Source of the DNA: Acanthaster planci
Lineage: Eukaryota; Echinodermata; Asteroidea; Valvatida; Acanthasteridae
Assembly (NCBI RefSeq): GCF_001949145.1
Contig: NW_019091395.1
Coordinates: 1,595,659-1,657,658, forward strand
Length of the DNA stretch: 62,000 bases
Direction: 5' to 3'
In this document: positions 37,538-50,000 of the stretch, in pieces
Layout of the letters: every line of letters starts with the position of its first letter
How positions within the stretch are numbered: position 1 is the stretch's first letter
Made by a program: the position numbers and the translations under genes
Notes under the pieces: model-generated
The model's database searches: none
Seen by the model: the letters and a program-made list of their open reading frames with translations, nothing else
What the model was told of the DNA's origin: nothing

Positions 37538-38002
37538 CTACGAGTAAGCTCCAACCATGGACATGGCAACGCTGTGTTCCTTGGCTTTCAGCCTCAAGGC
37601 CGCAATACTGCTGCTCCGCCGCTCAGTTTCAACCTCCCCAAGACCTTGGGGTAGAGGTGCCACGCCTGTCGTCATTAATGTACCGGTGGATGGCGCCATC
37701 ATACCATTCCCGAGATGCGACTGGGAGGTGGTAGGCGAGGGCATGGACGTTGAGGGCGGCATTTGCCCGTACTGGGGTAGGCTGGAGTTGGACATACCCA
37801 TGTAGCTGGGCAGCATACCCTGGGGCGCCATGCAGGAAGTCAGTCCGTTCATGAGCTGGTGACCGCTAGAAGGGTTCTGGTGTGCGTGCGGGGAATAACC
37901 ATTGCTATTCTGCAAGGGCGCCGCCATCGACGGCGGTGAATGCTGACTCGGAGACAGTGGGGGGCCAAGATTATTGGGTGACCACGAAGACGAGTTCGTT
38001 AC
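37538..38002 (-). CDS. alx: Alx exon 5: C-terminal tail with OAR motif and stop
   Basis: The exon follows a TTTTATTCAAAG acceptor, is phase 0, and encodes 154 residues ending in VGAYS and TAG at 37538-37540. It starts [10 protein letters not shown], continues as a Ser/Pro/Gly/Met/Gln-rich low-complexity region without predicted fold (usual for the transactivation tail of this family), and carries the OAR/aristaless motif [15 protein letters not shown] at exon residues 130-144, followed by ten residues. The OAR motif defines Aristaless/Alx/Prx-like proteins and in vertebrate Alx proteins modulates activation. Third-position G/C use is clearly higher than in the surrounding DNA, consistent with coding selection. 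No frameshift or internal stop is present. Confidence 0.97.
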   Translation of the reverse strand, partial: VTNSSSWSPNNLGPPLSPSQHSPPSMAAPLQNSNGYSPHAHQNPSSGHQLMNGLTSCMAPQGMLPSYMGMSNSSLPQYGQMPPSTSMPSPTTSQSHLGNGMMAPSTGTLMTTGVAPLPQGLGEVETERRSSSIAALRLKAKEHSVAMSMVGAYS

Positions 38003-41000
38003 CTTTGAATAAAACACAAGCAAAATAGGTCATTACTTCAATAAAATGGGCCAAAACTTTGGCTGAAAAGATTTCAGGAAACTTTCAACATCTGGTACAA
38101 CTCATCCACCCCCACTTATAACAGTTTTAGCACTCAAAGGCATTCTGTGCATAGAAACACTTGTATTAATCACCAAACAGTGGAAATAATCTTGAAAGAA
38201 ACAAGATACCGGTACACGGTGTCTTGTTTAAACACAGGGACGTTATCTTAGTACTGGCATTGCAAAAAATGAAGACATCTATCGTAGGTATGTTCACCAT
38301 TTTATATACGAGCCATAAATAAGTAATCTCGACGTGGCATTTTCGACACCTCTACCTGAAGAGACGCAGCGCCTTCTCGTATCCTCTCTGCAATGGCTAC
38401 GCACACTTAACTTAACATCAATCGGAGGTGACAAGTTCTAAACATGTATGTACGCGTGTGCGTGTACAGGTAACGGTTTGGCACCGCGTGGTTTACAGTT
38501 CTGCCCGCCGCCGACTAAAGAATAACTGGGAGACAAAGGACTTCAGAAGAGGTTGTAGCTCTTGACCTTTTTTGTTAGGTCAGTCTTACTCGGTAATGCA
38601 TGAATGTATCCTTGGTCCAGGCTTCAGGTACCAGAAGAGTTTAACTGTTCCACAGTTGGAAAGACGGTTCACAGAAAATGTCATTTTGGTCTTTGGTTGA
38701 TGCTTAAGGGGATTAGCCCTTACCTGGTGTGGGTAGCTGTCGTTGCGTGGGGCCATCGGCATTTCATAGTTAGTTCCTGTCGCTATGGCTCGCATGTTGG
38801 TGAACTGGCCGAATCGCTCCCGTTTCCGCCATTTGGCGCGTCTGTTCTGAAACCATACCTGAGAGATTGACGCAAATCATAGAATGCAGAAACCGTTATT
38901 CCGAGCTCGTATGCTAATTCGAACACAATAATTTTTGTGAGGGCGCTCCTTCAATCTGAAGCACTAACGGTACTGTCCAACAGACGCACTCTTCAAGACA
39001 AATCGTCACATGTTCGTATATGAAAATAAAGTACAAGGTATTCAGAATCCCCCCTGAGAGATGTACATGCTTAACAAAAAAAATGCTTGGGAAAGATCCT
39101 CTCGGAAAACGCTTAGCGAAACGCTGCAATGGCTTTGCAACTCCAGGTAGGGGTGGCATTTCCGGGTATTTTTAGAACCGGGTACCCGTTTTTGTCAACA
39201 TCGGGTACCCGCGTACCCGGAAAAGGGATCACTTCACTTAATAACAAATGGCATTGCGCGCGACCCCGGTGGACCATGTGCCCGAAGCGGGGTTTTGTAC
39301 ACAGGAACCAAGCAGCACATTGTCCTAAACGTCGGAGTTAATCTCTCCTACTTTTCTATCAAACGGAATTGTTACTTTCAGTTTGCAAATTGTCTTTTTT
39401 GTGGGTACATGAAGCAGAAAAACAAAATTTTCACGAAGAATTGAACATCTGAACAGACGACAGAGCTGCAAACCACCTACGCACCAGCAACCGCTCAAAG
39501 GAAATGTCCCGGGTGCTGCATAACCAGTACACGCGGAATGCACGTACACATATGGTGAGCGCTGGTCTTGTCACGCCTGGACCAGGTCAGTGCTACGTAT
39601 GTCACGGGTTAAAAAGGTTTTTATGTACAAAAGTTACCTCCGTAACTCGAACAATGCCCACGCCAGTATGTCCACTTCTTTTGATTTTTTTTTTCAAAAT
39701 AACCGCCACTAAAATGCTTCAAACGGCGTTGGAAGTATCGGAAGTCCATATAGGGTTAGGAGCTATCATTGCCAAGTGCATTTCTTTTCTCACGGGGACC
39801 AGTTGTATACACGTTGCATAAACCATAGAGCTAGCTCTATGCATAAACCAACGTTACCTGAAACTGCAACAAATCCTTGCTTTCAAGCTACTGAACTAAC
39901 CTGATTGCTAACGCGGGCCCAATTATAGTCCCATTCAGGCAGTCCAATCGCTGACACTGCAGCGGACATGTGACCGCAAAAGGAAAGATCATGTGACCAC
40001 ACATAGGGAAGCCCAAGTGAAAAAAATAGGACTATGTGCAGCGCTTAATGTTGTAAACAAGACGAAGCGATACGCACGTTTGGCCACACGAAGGTACCAC
40101 GATAAAGTGGTTTATTTTAATGGATAATTCTCTTTATGATAACTCCATTCCCCTGAGATTCGAGTTGTCGAGATTTTAATGTAAATACTTAGACAAGTGA
40201 CATCTGACTGGTCGACTTTATTATGACCTGTTACCAATTCCCTTGCTTCGAATGAAAGGAACACCTGTCAACATTTCCCTTGCTTCGAATGTAAGAAACA
40301 CTTCTATTTGAAATGCTTTTGTGCATACAGAAAACATCCTGCTTTTTGTTCAATTCCTCATCCACAGTTCTGCTGAATCACAGAGGAAATTCATATTGCT
40401 TTAATTTAAAAGTAATTTTGAAACTGAAGTTTGAATGATGCTTACGGTGTATTTCTTGGTATCAAAAGATAAACTGGTTCTCTGACTCTTTGGGCTTATG
40501 GAGCACATTCAGTGCTTTGGTTACCAGCTAACAATAAGAGGCTGATCAACTGCACAATTGGTGCGTGATCACTACTTACTGCATGTGTGGAGTCTCAGTA
40601 CCGCTGGAATATTACACAGTCCGCTCTCGCTCTATCGTCAATCCCGACATAAAGTAATTTTCATTCATATTGTTTGATTTGACAAAAATACTCAAACAGA
40701 AAGCACTACTGTACCACTTCCGCACAAAAGTAATTCAGGCCGACACGGTTTGAAACTTACAAATACAGTCATGCAAGTGTACATCAACAGCGCTTCCACC
40801 TCAGGGGACCAAATTCCTTCAGTCTCTTGTTCATATAGGTTTGGTACAGTCATTTTCCTAGTTCCAGATCGCAAAAATTATTCAGTCACATTGCAGCTAC
40901 AAAAATAATCATATTCAAGTGAAATATGGTCAGAAGTCAACTTTGTGTTTTGGAGATACCTCTTTTTTTTTCAAAATCGAAGCTTATACATTTTGATTCA

Positions 41001-44000
41001 CAGGATAGACGAAAGTGACGACGACACCTTTCCTTGTTCTGGATCGGTTTCAGATCGAGACAAAACTTCTTCACGAATAAAAGGTAAACATGCGAAAAAT
41101 CCATTTTCGGCCACAACCTTTGCAAAAAGTTGCCTTTCTAATAAAGAATTTATTAATTTTTGGAAAATTGGATCAAAAATAAGAATTCCATTGAATTAAA
41201 AAGTAGAAATTCCGTAAAGTTTGACCCGACTTTTCAACCGTACATACAGCGAGCTATCAACGGTACCTCCCCGTTGACGAACACCTTATGTCAAATACAT
41301 CTCTGCTGCGACCGTGTAGTTGCAAACGAATTTGCGTGATAACAACGCACGATCCGAAATTAGGGGAAAAGCTTTCAGTTTTCGGTCAATTAACAAAAAA
41401 AAAAGAAACTCTAAAGTCATTTTGATTTAGCAGACATTAGATGCAACAGTTTATATGACTGTTCAATCTAAAAAAAAAAGTACTTGTATTTTGAAATCAC
41501 ACAAAGTACTGACCTATCGACCGTGAATTTTAGTGGTTTTTCGCTCTTGTGAACTGGGAAAAATCCGGAACTGGCATTGAGTAGGAAAACAACTGCAGTA
41601 CAACGGGCGGAGTGGATATAGAACAAAATTAGCTGTTGATCTCCGAACTGAAGTTTTATGTATGACCGCGGGACCGGGTTTTCAGCGGCATTGTGATTTT
41701 TCAGCAAGTCTGCCCTTCAGTATGAAATTTCACAGACATTTTATACATGGATGTTTGTTTTTAATTTATTTACTTTTTTTCTTTTTTTTTTCTTTTTACG
41801 GATACCTGGCCCGAAAAAAACGGAAGCGGGTTTTGATATTAACCAACAGGTACCGGGCACAGGCCTAACTCCAGGTCCCTTGTTTATGGCTCTTTTTTAT
41901 ATCAAAAAATAAAAATAACGATCAAAAGTGATTTTGGAGCATCAGATGTCCAGTGGCGACACATTTTCAAGAAATAAACGAGGAATTGTAGCCGAACACG
42001 TCAACATTTTGCCCACAGTTGTTTAAACCATCAAACTTCGCCGGAAGGTTTTTCCTCGGATGACTTTACGATTTTTCTCAGGAATACGGATATGAAGGAT
42101 AAAGGTACATTCACAAGGACTGTAGTAATAAAAACTCCATTTCATTCACCCTTTAAAACATAAGAGGGCTGTTTTCATATCTGAAAAGGAAACCTATTTG
42201 TTTGTTGACTGCCTGAGGTTACCGACCTGTCGGTCATGCAGGATTTATGCTGATTCCGGACTGGACCAGTTGTTGCCCAGTCCGAAGCGGCAATGAAAAT
42301 ATTTCCATCTCGATTTCGATTTGTTCCTTCCGAAAAAAAACTTCTATGAAGTCCAAACGAGTTTCCCTAATGTGCAGCCCTTGGGGTGTAATTCGTTTTA
42401 AGTTCGCCCTTGAGAAATTCGATGGCTAATAACCGATCTTCCCTGGGGAATTTCAAGAACAAACAACAATTTTTGTTCTGATATGAAAACATGATGCAGA
42501 ACCGCAGAGGAATCTCGGTGTTTTTCGGTTTACATTACTTCAATTTAAAAAGTGGGTCGAGATTCTGGACGGCAAGAGAAGTTACAAAGTTATTGAAATT
42601 CTGGGAAATGCCACAGGGGCAGTGCGTTTTAAACTCTATTTAAACTTAAAATTCTGTCCATTCAACATGTTGAATCACGAAGCAGGGATCCTATCGTTCT
42701 AGGTGCTAAAACGTGATTTGTTGATTTGGTTATTGTTATTTGAAAGTCCAATTTAAAATTTACTGCGTACTATCGTGGAGTTTATCAGCATACCGATAAG
42801 TGATTTTAATGACCACCGTGCAGCACGGGTGCCCGTCTCTGACCCCGAGCGTCCCCCTTGTTTCGCCCGGGCTTCATGACTAATTTCCAGGGCAGCAAAT
42901 CAACAGGCACCCGCCAACTGCAACAGGCTCGGAACACAAATAAGAGCCCAAAACCCTAAAGTCCCATTAGTAACTTGTCACTTGCAATAACTATCAACAA
43001 CCTTCATCAGCCGAGGGGGGTTACACGGTCACCGACTCAGTGGAGGATGGAACTGCGGTTTTCCTTTACCAAAAAAATGCAAATAATGAGGTCAAAATTT
43101 AATTGAAAAATGGGAGAAACCGGGCAGACTTAATCTGTCTGCGGAAGAGCTGGAAGATTTGCGTCACGTCGCAGGAAATAATATGGGCAGATGCCTGTTT
43201 TGCTACGGCTTGAACTGGTCAACCATTATTCTTTGCAACTTTTTTCGCCCTCGTGTTTAAATGTTAAGTGCATGCTTTATAAGATGGCAACAGAGATGAG
43301 TAGGTTGTAGAGCCCTCACTGCAGAAGTCATGTCAACAATGTTAATTAAATGGTCAAGAGGGCGGGCTTTGCATGAGATCTGACACTGCTCTGCTAATTA
43401 ACGTACCTTCGCTCACTACCGAAGCTGTTATACATTTGCTGTCATTGTGTATATTGTTTCTCGTTCATGTAAATAGAGGAGGCGAGGGGGCATCTGTCGT
43501 TTAGGTTTTACTTTAATACACATCAATCATTTACGGTTCCCAAGAGCTATACAGAAAATGATTCCACTTCAATAACAGTTAGTTAGTTAGCTTAGCAGGG
43601 TGAATGGACATTAGTTCAGACCGTAAATGTTTAAAGCTTGAACCTTGTTTGATCTCATATTCGCCCTTAAATTACCAAAGCTAGCTTTCAGTTGACGTTC
43701 AAGCACCAGACTCGGTCTGAAAAGTAGGGACTGTGAGATTGCCATGCGATAGTAAGAAGCGGCATTGCGTGTCCAGGCCTGCACGGGACGTACATTTTTG
43801 TAATCCCTCAGTGAAACTGAAGTTACTTCGTGAGAAGATCTAGGCCTGTACGAGTCTTTACCACTTTTAATGTCAGTCGCTGTTTCCAGGATAATCGACA
43901 CAGGCGTGGAACCGAAACAAGTTGGTTTTGGTATGCAGCTGTAGGTTGAATAAACCGAAATTGACCTGATGATTTTCGACTGTTGTTCTCTGATGCAGGA

Positions 44001-47000
44001 CTTGATCTATTGTATCGATTGAGGTCGAAAAGGGCTCCCAGAGCAAACAATTAGAGTAGGGCCTTGTTAACCATCAGTCAATTCTCTTCAAACCGCGGGC
44101 TGAGCACATTTGAACACTAATAGTTGGGAGCACCCAACTTGATTTCTATTATATTGTTTACAACCGGAAAATGCGAACAAACACACCCAGAGAAAGTAAG
44201 CCGACTCCTTTGAAAGACTCCTTTGAATGTCTGTGTTTGAGGGAATGGCCTACTCGACGGGCTTTGTAATGTAACCGGATAAATGTAAACTATTTATTGA
44301 AATTCGACGAATGTATAGTGCAAAATTGACAACCAGAATTAGAAGCCATTACTGCGGTAGCACAACGCTAGTGGTCAGGTGGTACGCGCGTTACTTGTCT
44401 CTTTGACCAATAAGGCGTTGTGATTTGCCAAAAGAACGCTTGAGTCAGGCCGAAGAATGTGCCAGTGCACAGCCACTGCAAGGTTATTGCGTCTGATCGC
44501 ATTGGTCTATGTAATAATGCTCAGTACTATTTAATGAAAGGCTCTGGACACAAAAGTTGACCAGTGTTATTTGAACCAACAATTCCAATGAATGTATTTC
44601 CAGTACTAGTGTTAAATACCAAGCAAAGGTGGTGTTCCCGTGGACTTGACAACCTTGCGATATTCTGCGCCAGGCCACCAGGGCCCAACACTTTATCCCC
44701 TAAAAATGCGGTGGCTTTCTGGATTCGGTCATTCCGAGGACCGTTGCTGTGTTTTGTCATTTCCCCTCACCTTGGCTGGAGCAGACTCGTAAATTTCCCT
44801 CCCCAACGCGTTTACGACCGATCATAAAAGCCAGTTGGCGCCTATAAATTCGATTGCAAAAGGGTCCCCGTGGATTCACTAGCAGGAAGAGACTACGGAA
44901 GCACTCCGAACCATACGGTTTGATACTTAACAAATGAGCTAATTTTCGACATTTACGCGCCGCGATTGGTGGCTGAGAGTAAGCGAACTATAACCACGGT
45001 TTAGAAAATGATTGACAAGCCGTGTTGCCAAATCGGGTTATGCTCTAGCGCCCTCAAGCGAGATCACTGTTGTGTTGTTTAAGTTGTATGTCGAGATTTC
45101 CAAACACATCTCAAAATGTTTGCTTTGTGTTAACTCCGTTAATGCTGTGTTGTACGAGAAAGACTTTATGAAATTTGTTGCACCATTCTCAGGTGTCCAA
45201 CGTCTAACATACTCATTCTTATTGATACCATTCACTGCTTGTCTCTTGCAGGTGTGATAGACTGTTCTTGATTGGCTTACTGATTGAATTCGGTCTTAGT
45301 AATCTAGCATTTCAGTGAATCCGTCGTAAAACAGAAGCCATTTATTTGTATTAGATGCTGCAAATCGTTTGCATTGTAATGACGCCAAAACACAATAACG
45401 TCATGGTGAACTGGAATTGTAAACAATAGAAATAATACATACAAAAGTCAGCACATCTGAGATTTCTTTTAATCATCCGCCTACAGATGAAAGGAAGTGC
45501 CATTTAAGTTTAAACCAACACAACTCGCAGGCACTCACACAATCTTCTTTTAAGAACTACTGCAGTTTCCCACCTCCCTCTCCGAAAAAAAGCGTGGCTC
45601 AGTTGATTGAATTCCCACGAGGTATAAATCCATTTAAAACGACATTTAGAAAATTCACCAATGCCATTTAGCCTTACTTAAACCGCGACCAAATCCCACG
45701 AGCTCAATCTGGTGAGCGCATAAAGCTGCACGCTCTGGAATCCCTTTACTGGTGTCAGCAGCGGCGGCGGCGGCGGCCAGACATCAAGGGAGGGATAAAT
45801 CAGCACAGCTTGGAGAGCCCGCTTACATTTTTGGCGGGAATCTGAGGATCAGTTGTCGTCTGCTCTGGCAGTTTAATTATAATCCTGACCTCCATATCGG
45901 AGCCTTCTGGCATCCGGTGATCGTTAAAGGGGACCTGTAAGCATTTGAATCATCATTCCTTTCAAAATAATGTGGAAAAAAGTTTCAATAATTCTGTTTT
46001 TCTTCACTCTAAAAGTACATCATCTATTTCAAGGGTTGATATTTTGTTTTTTTCTTTAAAAAGTTCGACTTTTTTAAGTAGTTTTTAAGGGAACGATGGT
46101 TTGCAGTTTTTGTGTCGTCATTTGAAGATGTACATTTGCCTTATTCACTAGAAGATGGTGGGCGAAGCTAACCTCAATAAAGAAACTGAAATTATCCAAA
46201 TTCTAATTTACTTTGCATTGGCTTCTGCGGAATACCCCGAGTGTTGTATTCTTTAGCATGTATGCGTTGCAGCACTGGGTGAAAGTAAAAAGAAAACAAA
46301 TAAACTTTGACAGCACAAATTGCCAGATCAATTGACAGCCATGGCGACTCAACAAAATTAACACCACAAGCAGCAGAGCAGTGAAAACATGATTCACTTG
46401 AAAATTAACACCAAGTATCAAGTAGTTTGGTGATTGACAGGGACGGTAAACGGCACCACTTCCTGATTCACTGATCCGTGTATCCGGCCGGTAGCGTGTG
46501 TGATGCGTTCAGAAATTTCTCGCCTTCCTCTCGCCAAATCCTGTTTGCTGCATTTAGTGTATACACACAACCATAATCAATTGCAAATGCAAAGGAAGAA
46601 TCTCGGAAACATTTTATAAACTATAGACTAAGACTTTCATTACAGTCTTAAAGTCAACTGAATATCGTAAATATCGTTATCATGATTCATGAAATGTTTT
46701 AAAGCATCTGGAACCTGGGAGCCAACTTTGTCAAAATATGCTCGTATTTTATTTATTGATTATTCATCAGCTTTTAATACCAGAATGCCCTCAAAGCTTT
46801 ATCAGAAGCTGATTGATCTTAATTTACCGGGATCTTTATGTAAGTGGGTTCTAGAATTTTTACTGACATGTAGACAGATTGGTGGAATCGATTCAAGGTT
46901 TTTAAACCAATTGTGAGTACTGGAACCCCACAGGGTTGTAGTCTTTCTCCTTTATTGTACAGTTTATTTACATATGATTGCAAAGTGGAACATCCATTTA

Positions 47001-50000
47001 GTGTGATTGTAAAATTTGCTGATAATTCTACCCTGACTAGTTTAATTTGTAATGGCGATGAATTTAGTTATCGACATCAAGTATCATCTCTTGCAGAATG
47101 GTCTGAATCGAATAATCTTGTCTTGAATGTTTACAAAAATAAGGAAATGATAATTGATTTTAGCAGAAATAAAGGTCCAATTGAATCAATTGTCATTAAC
47201 GGAAGGAATGTGGAAATTGTAGATTGTTTTAAATTTCTCAGCACGTGCATAATGAATACCCAGTCTTGGTCAACTCAAGTGTCTGAAAATTTGAAAAGGG
47301 GCCAACAGCGTTTGTATTTTTACGTAGACTCAAATCCTTGGTGTGAGCAGACATATTTTGTTTAATTTTTATAGATGCGTAATTGAATCTGACCAGCTCT
47401 ATTATCGTCTGGTTTAATGCTACTCCTAAGTGTGAAATTGATAGATTGGATCGGGTGGTTAAAATGCGTCACACATAATAGGAGTTCAGTTGGATGACAT
47501 GAAATCGATTTATGATAGGGGAATGAGGAAGCGTGTTCAAAATATTGTTAATGACACGCATCATCCAGTAAATGAGTTCTTCCATGTGATGCTTTCAGGA
47601 AGGAGGATGAGATGAATGGGTGCATAAATCAACCATTTCGGAAATAGTTTTATGCTATCACCCGTGCGTGTTTTTAATAATGGGAATTTTGAATCATAAA
47701 ACAATTATGAATAATTGGTTTTGGAAACAGATTTACACCATTATTTGTCTGTGGTGGGATTTTATAAATGAGTATGTGTAGGCCTATAGTAATTGTAAAG
47801 TTTGTTTTAATCTCCGTGGTAATTAGTTTAATTATTTTAATTGTATGGTATTTTTAATGGAGTTATTTGTATGTCTATGTGAGTCCAACATTACAAATTC
47901 CTTTGATTATTTTCTTTTAATTATTGGTTGAATAAATTAATCTTGAATTTTGAATACGATAGATAAAAGAAATCCTCCAATCCTACAGAAATAAAGAATG
48001 CAACACAAACTCAGGCACACCATTGGGGATTTTAAAATGTGATGGTTTTTTTTTATAATTCCTCGCTATTGACACTGACAACGTCAGAGCACGGTCAAAC
48101 GACATTGTCAAAATGTTAAACCATTTGTTGTCTTATAGGCTACGCCTACGTGAAACAAGCTGCGTCGAATCAAATCAAAACACAATACGGAGCAGGTCGA
48201 CGGAATCCATAGACGTAGTTGTTGTAAGCGAGTCAAATATCTTCGGTTGGTTAAATACTGTTGCTGAAGAATAAGAACTGCACAATATTCTTCAAAAATA
48301 AATGTTTCCCTTTAGAATCAACAGTGAAATCTCATTCTGTTCCTTTATTAACTCTGGACCCAAGCCCAGACTGGCGACTGCTTTTGATGTTTCCCCGATA
48401 AAGTTCGCCTTGGGGCTGGAACAATGTTCCTCTCCCCCAGCTGGCTGGACGTCCCACCGCGTCCGTTGTTTTCGTTCGACAGGGCATTAATGAACAAATC
48501 CCGCCCGGCATTTGCACTGTGCACTCTGGCGAAAATAAGCTTTTCCGGAAGGAGGCGCGTTTTTGCCACATTTTTTCCCGTCTACCTTGTCTTGTCCCTC
48601 GAGGTTACAGACTCGACTTCTCACACATTTTTCTCAACTTGTGTTTTGAGCAATAGTGTTCCCGGGAATTACAGCTTGAGGCGAGGTCAAATGACGTATG
48701 TTCTGGCCAGCCATTTTTATTGTAACCACTTTACGGGTTTATTTTACAAGCCCATTAAACAAAGTGCTTGCAGTATCAACCGTGGCTGCATATTTCAAAC
48801 ACCGTTTGATATTATGACGACCTAAAGGGACAGAATGTAGTAGATTTGGTATCAAAAGCCCATTATTTAACATTATAGCGAGAGCCTATGATTTCGCTGC
48901 ATTCCCGAGCAAGAAGAGAAAAACAAATAAAACAGTTCTCTCGTTATTTATCTAGTTTTCAAAAGTTCTTTTCCATCATCAGCCAGAGCTCTGTGAGTAT
49001 AGGCGAAAGCACCAATCTGTGTACGTAGTGCACGTTACGAATTCGGGGCATAGACAGATTTTCAAAACCGAACTTTGGAAATGTACAAGTGCCTTGTAGA
49101 GTCACTTCGAATTAAAATAAAGGTACATTTTCACAAGGCTTAAGTTAAATAAGTATATCCCCACAACAGTGTAGAATCTACAGAACAAATTAGGCCTATG
49201 CATTACAATTGTTAGATGTTTCATCTCGTGATGCAGAAACACTGATTTCCCTAAATGATTCGCTGAAATTGCTTTAACTCCAAGGTAGGCCAGTTGTTCT
49301 GTACCGGTCAGGTTCAGCAACTCCATGGGAGGCCAGTTGTACTGTACCGTTCAGGTTCAGCAACTCCAAGCAGGTATTATTTGTAGCTCCCCACATTTTT
49401 TCCTGTCATTTCACAGGGCGGGCTACGGAATAGAAGCTTGAAGGTTTTGCACTTATAGTATTCATCTCAAAATTCATCTCAATAAGTTTTTTGTGGAAGA
49501 AGTTTGGTATGACTTGAATGTAATCAGTGCTATTTTAATAACCGATTTCCACCTATTAAGCCTGCCGATTCAATTGATCCATTTTAGCAAGAACAATATA
49601 GGCGCACATGAAGGTTCCTTACAGACGGAATTCCTCAAATTCACGATATGGTTTTGACATTTTACCTTAATTTCACCCTGGCCTTAACCCAGAAATACCC
49701 GTACAACACGGGTAACAGTGAACTGTGGTTTCTACAGATAAATATGGGAATTGAACACAGTATATCATAAATGATCAACGGGACCGCACCCCCTCAAAAA
49801 AAAATCAAGAAATAAACATCTGCCGCGAGGGTTTTTGCCGCACAAAAACACCGAGGCGGAAAATTGAGGCTGGGCCTAGCCCCAAGAGGGAGGCCCCCAG
49901 GCCTGAGAATAGGGGGAGGAGGGTCAAGGGGGAAGACTTGACACCAGATTGTCTGAAAGGGGGTCACCGGGTTAAACGGTTGTCATTAATAAACGGAGGA

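Noticed and set aside
44350-44450. CTAGTGGTCAGGTGG resembling a tRNA D-arm / A box
   Set aside because: No B box or acceptor stem follows, so neither a tRNA nor a clear SINE can be supported.
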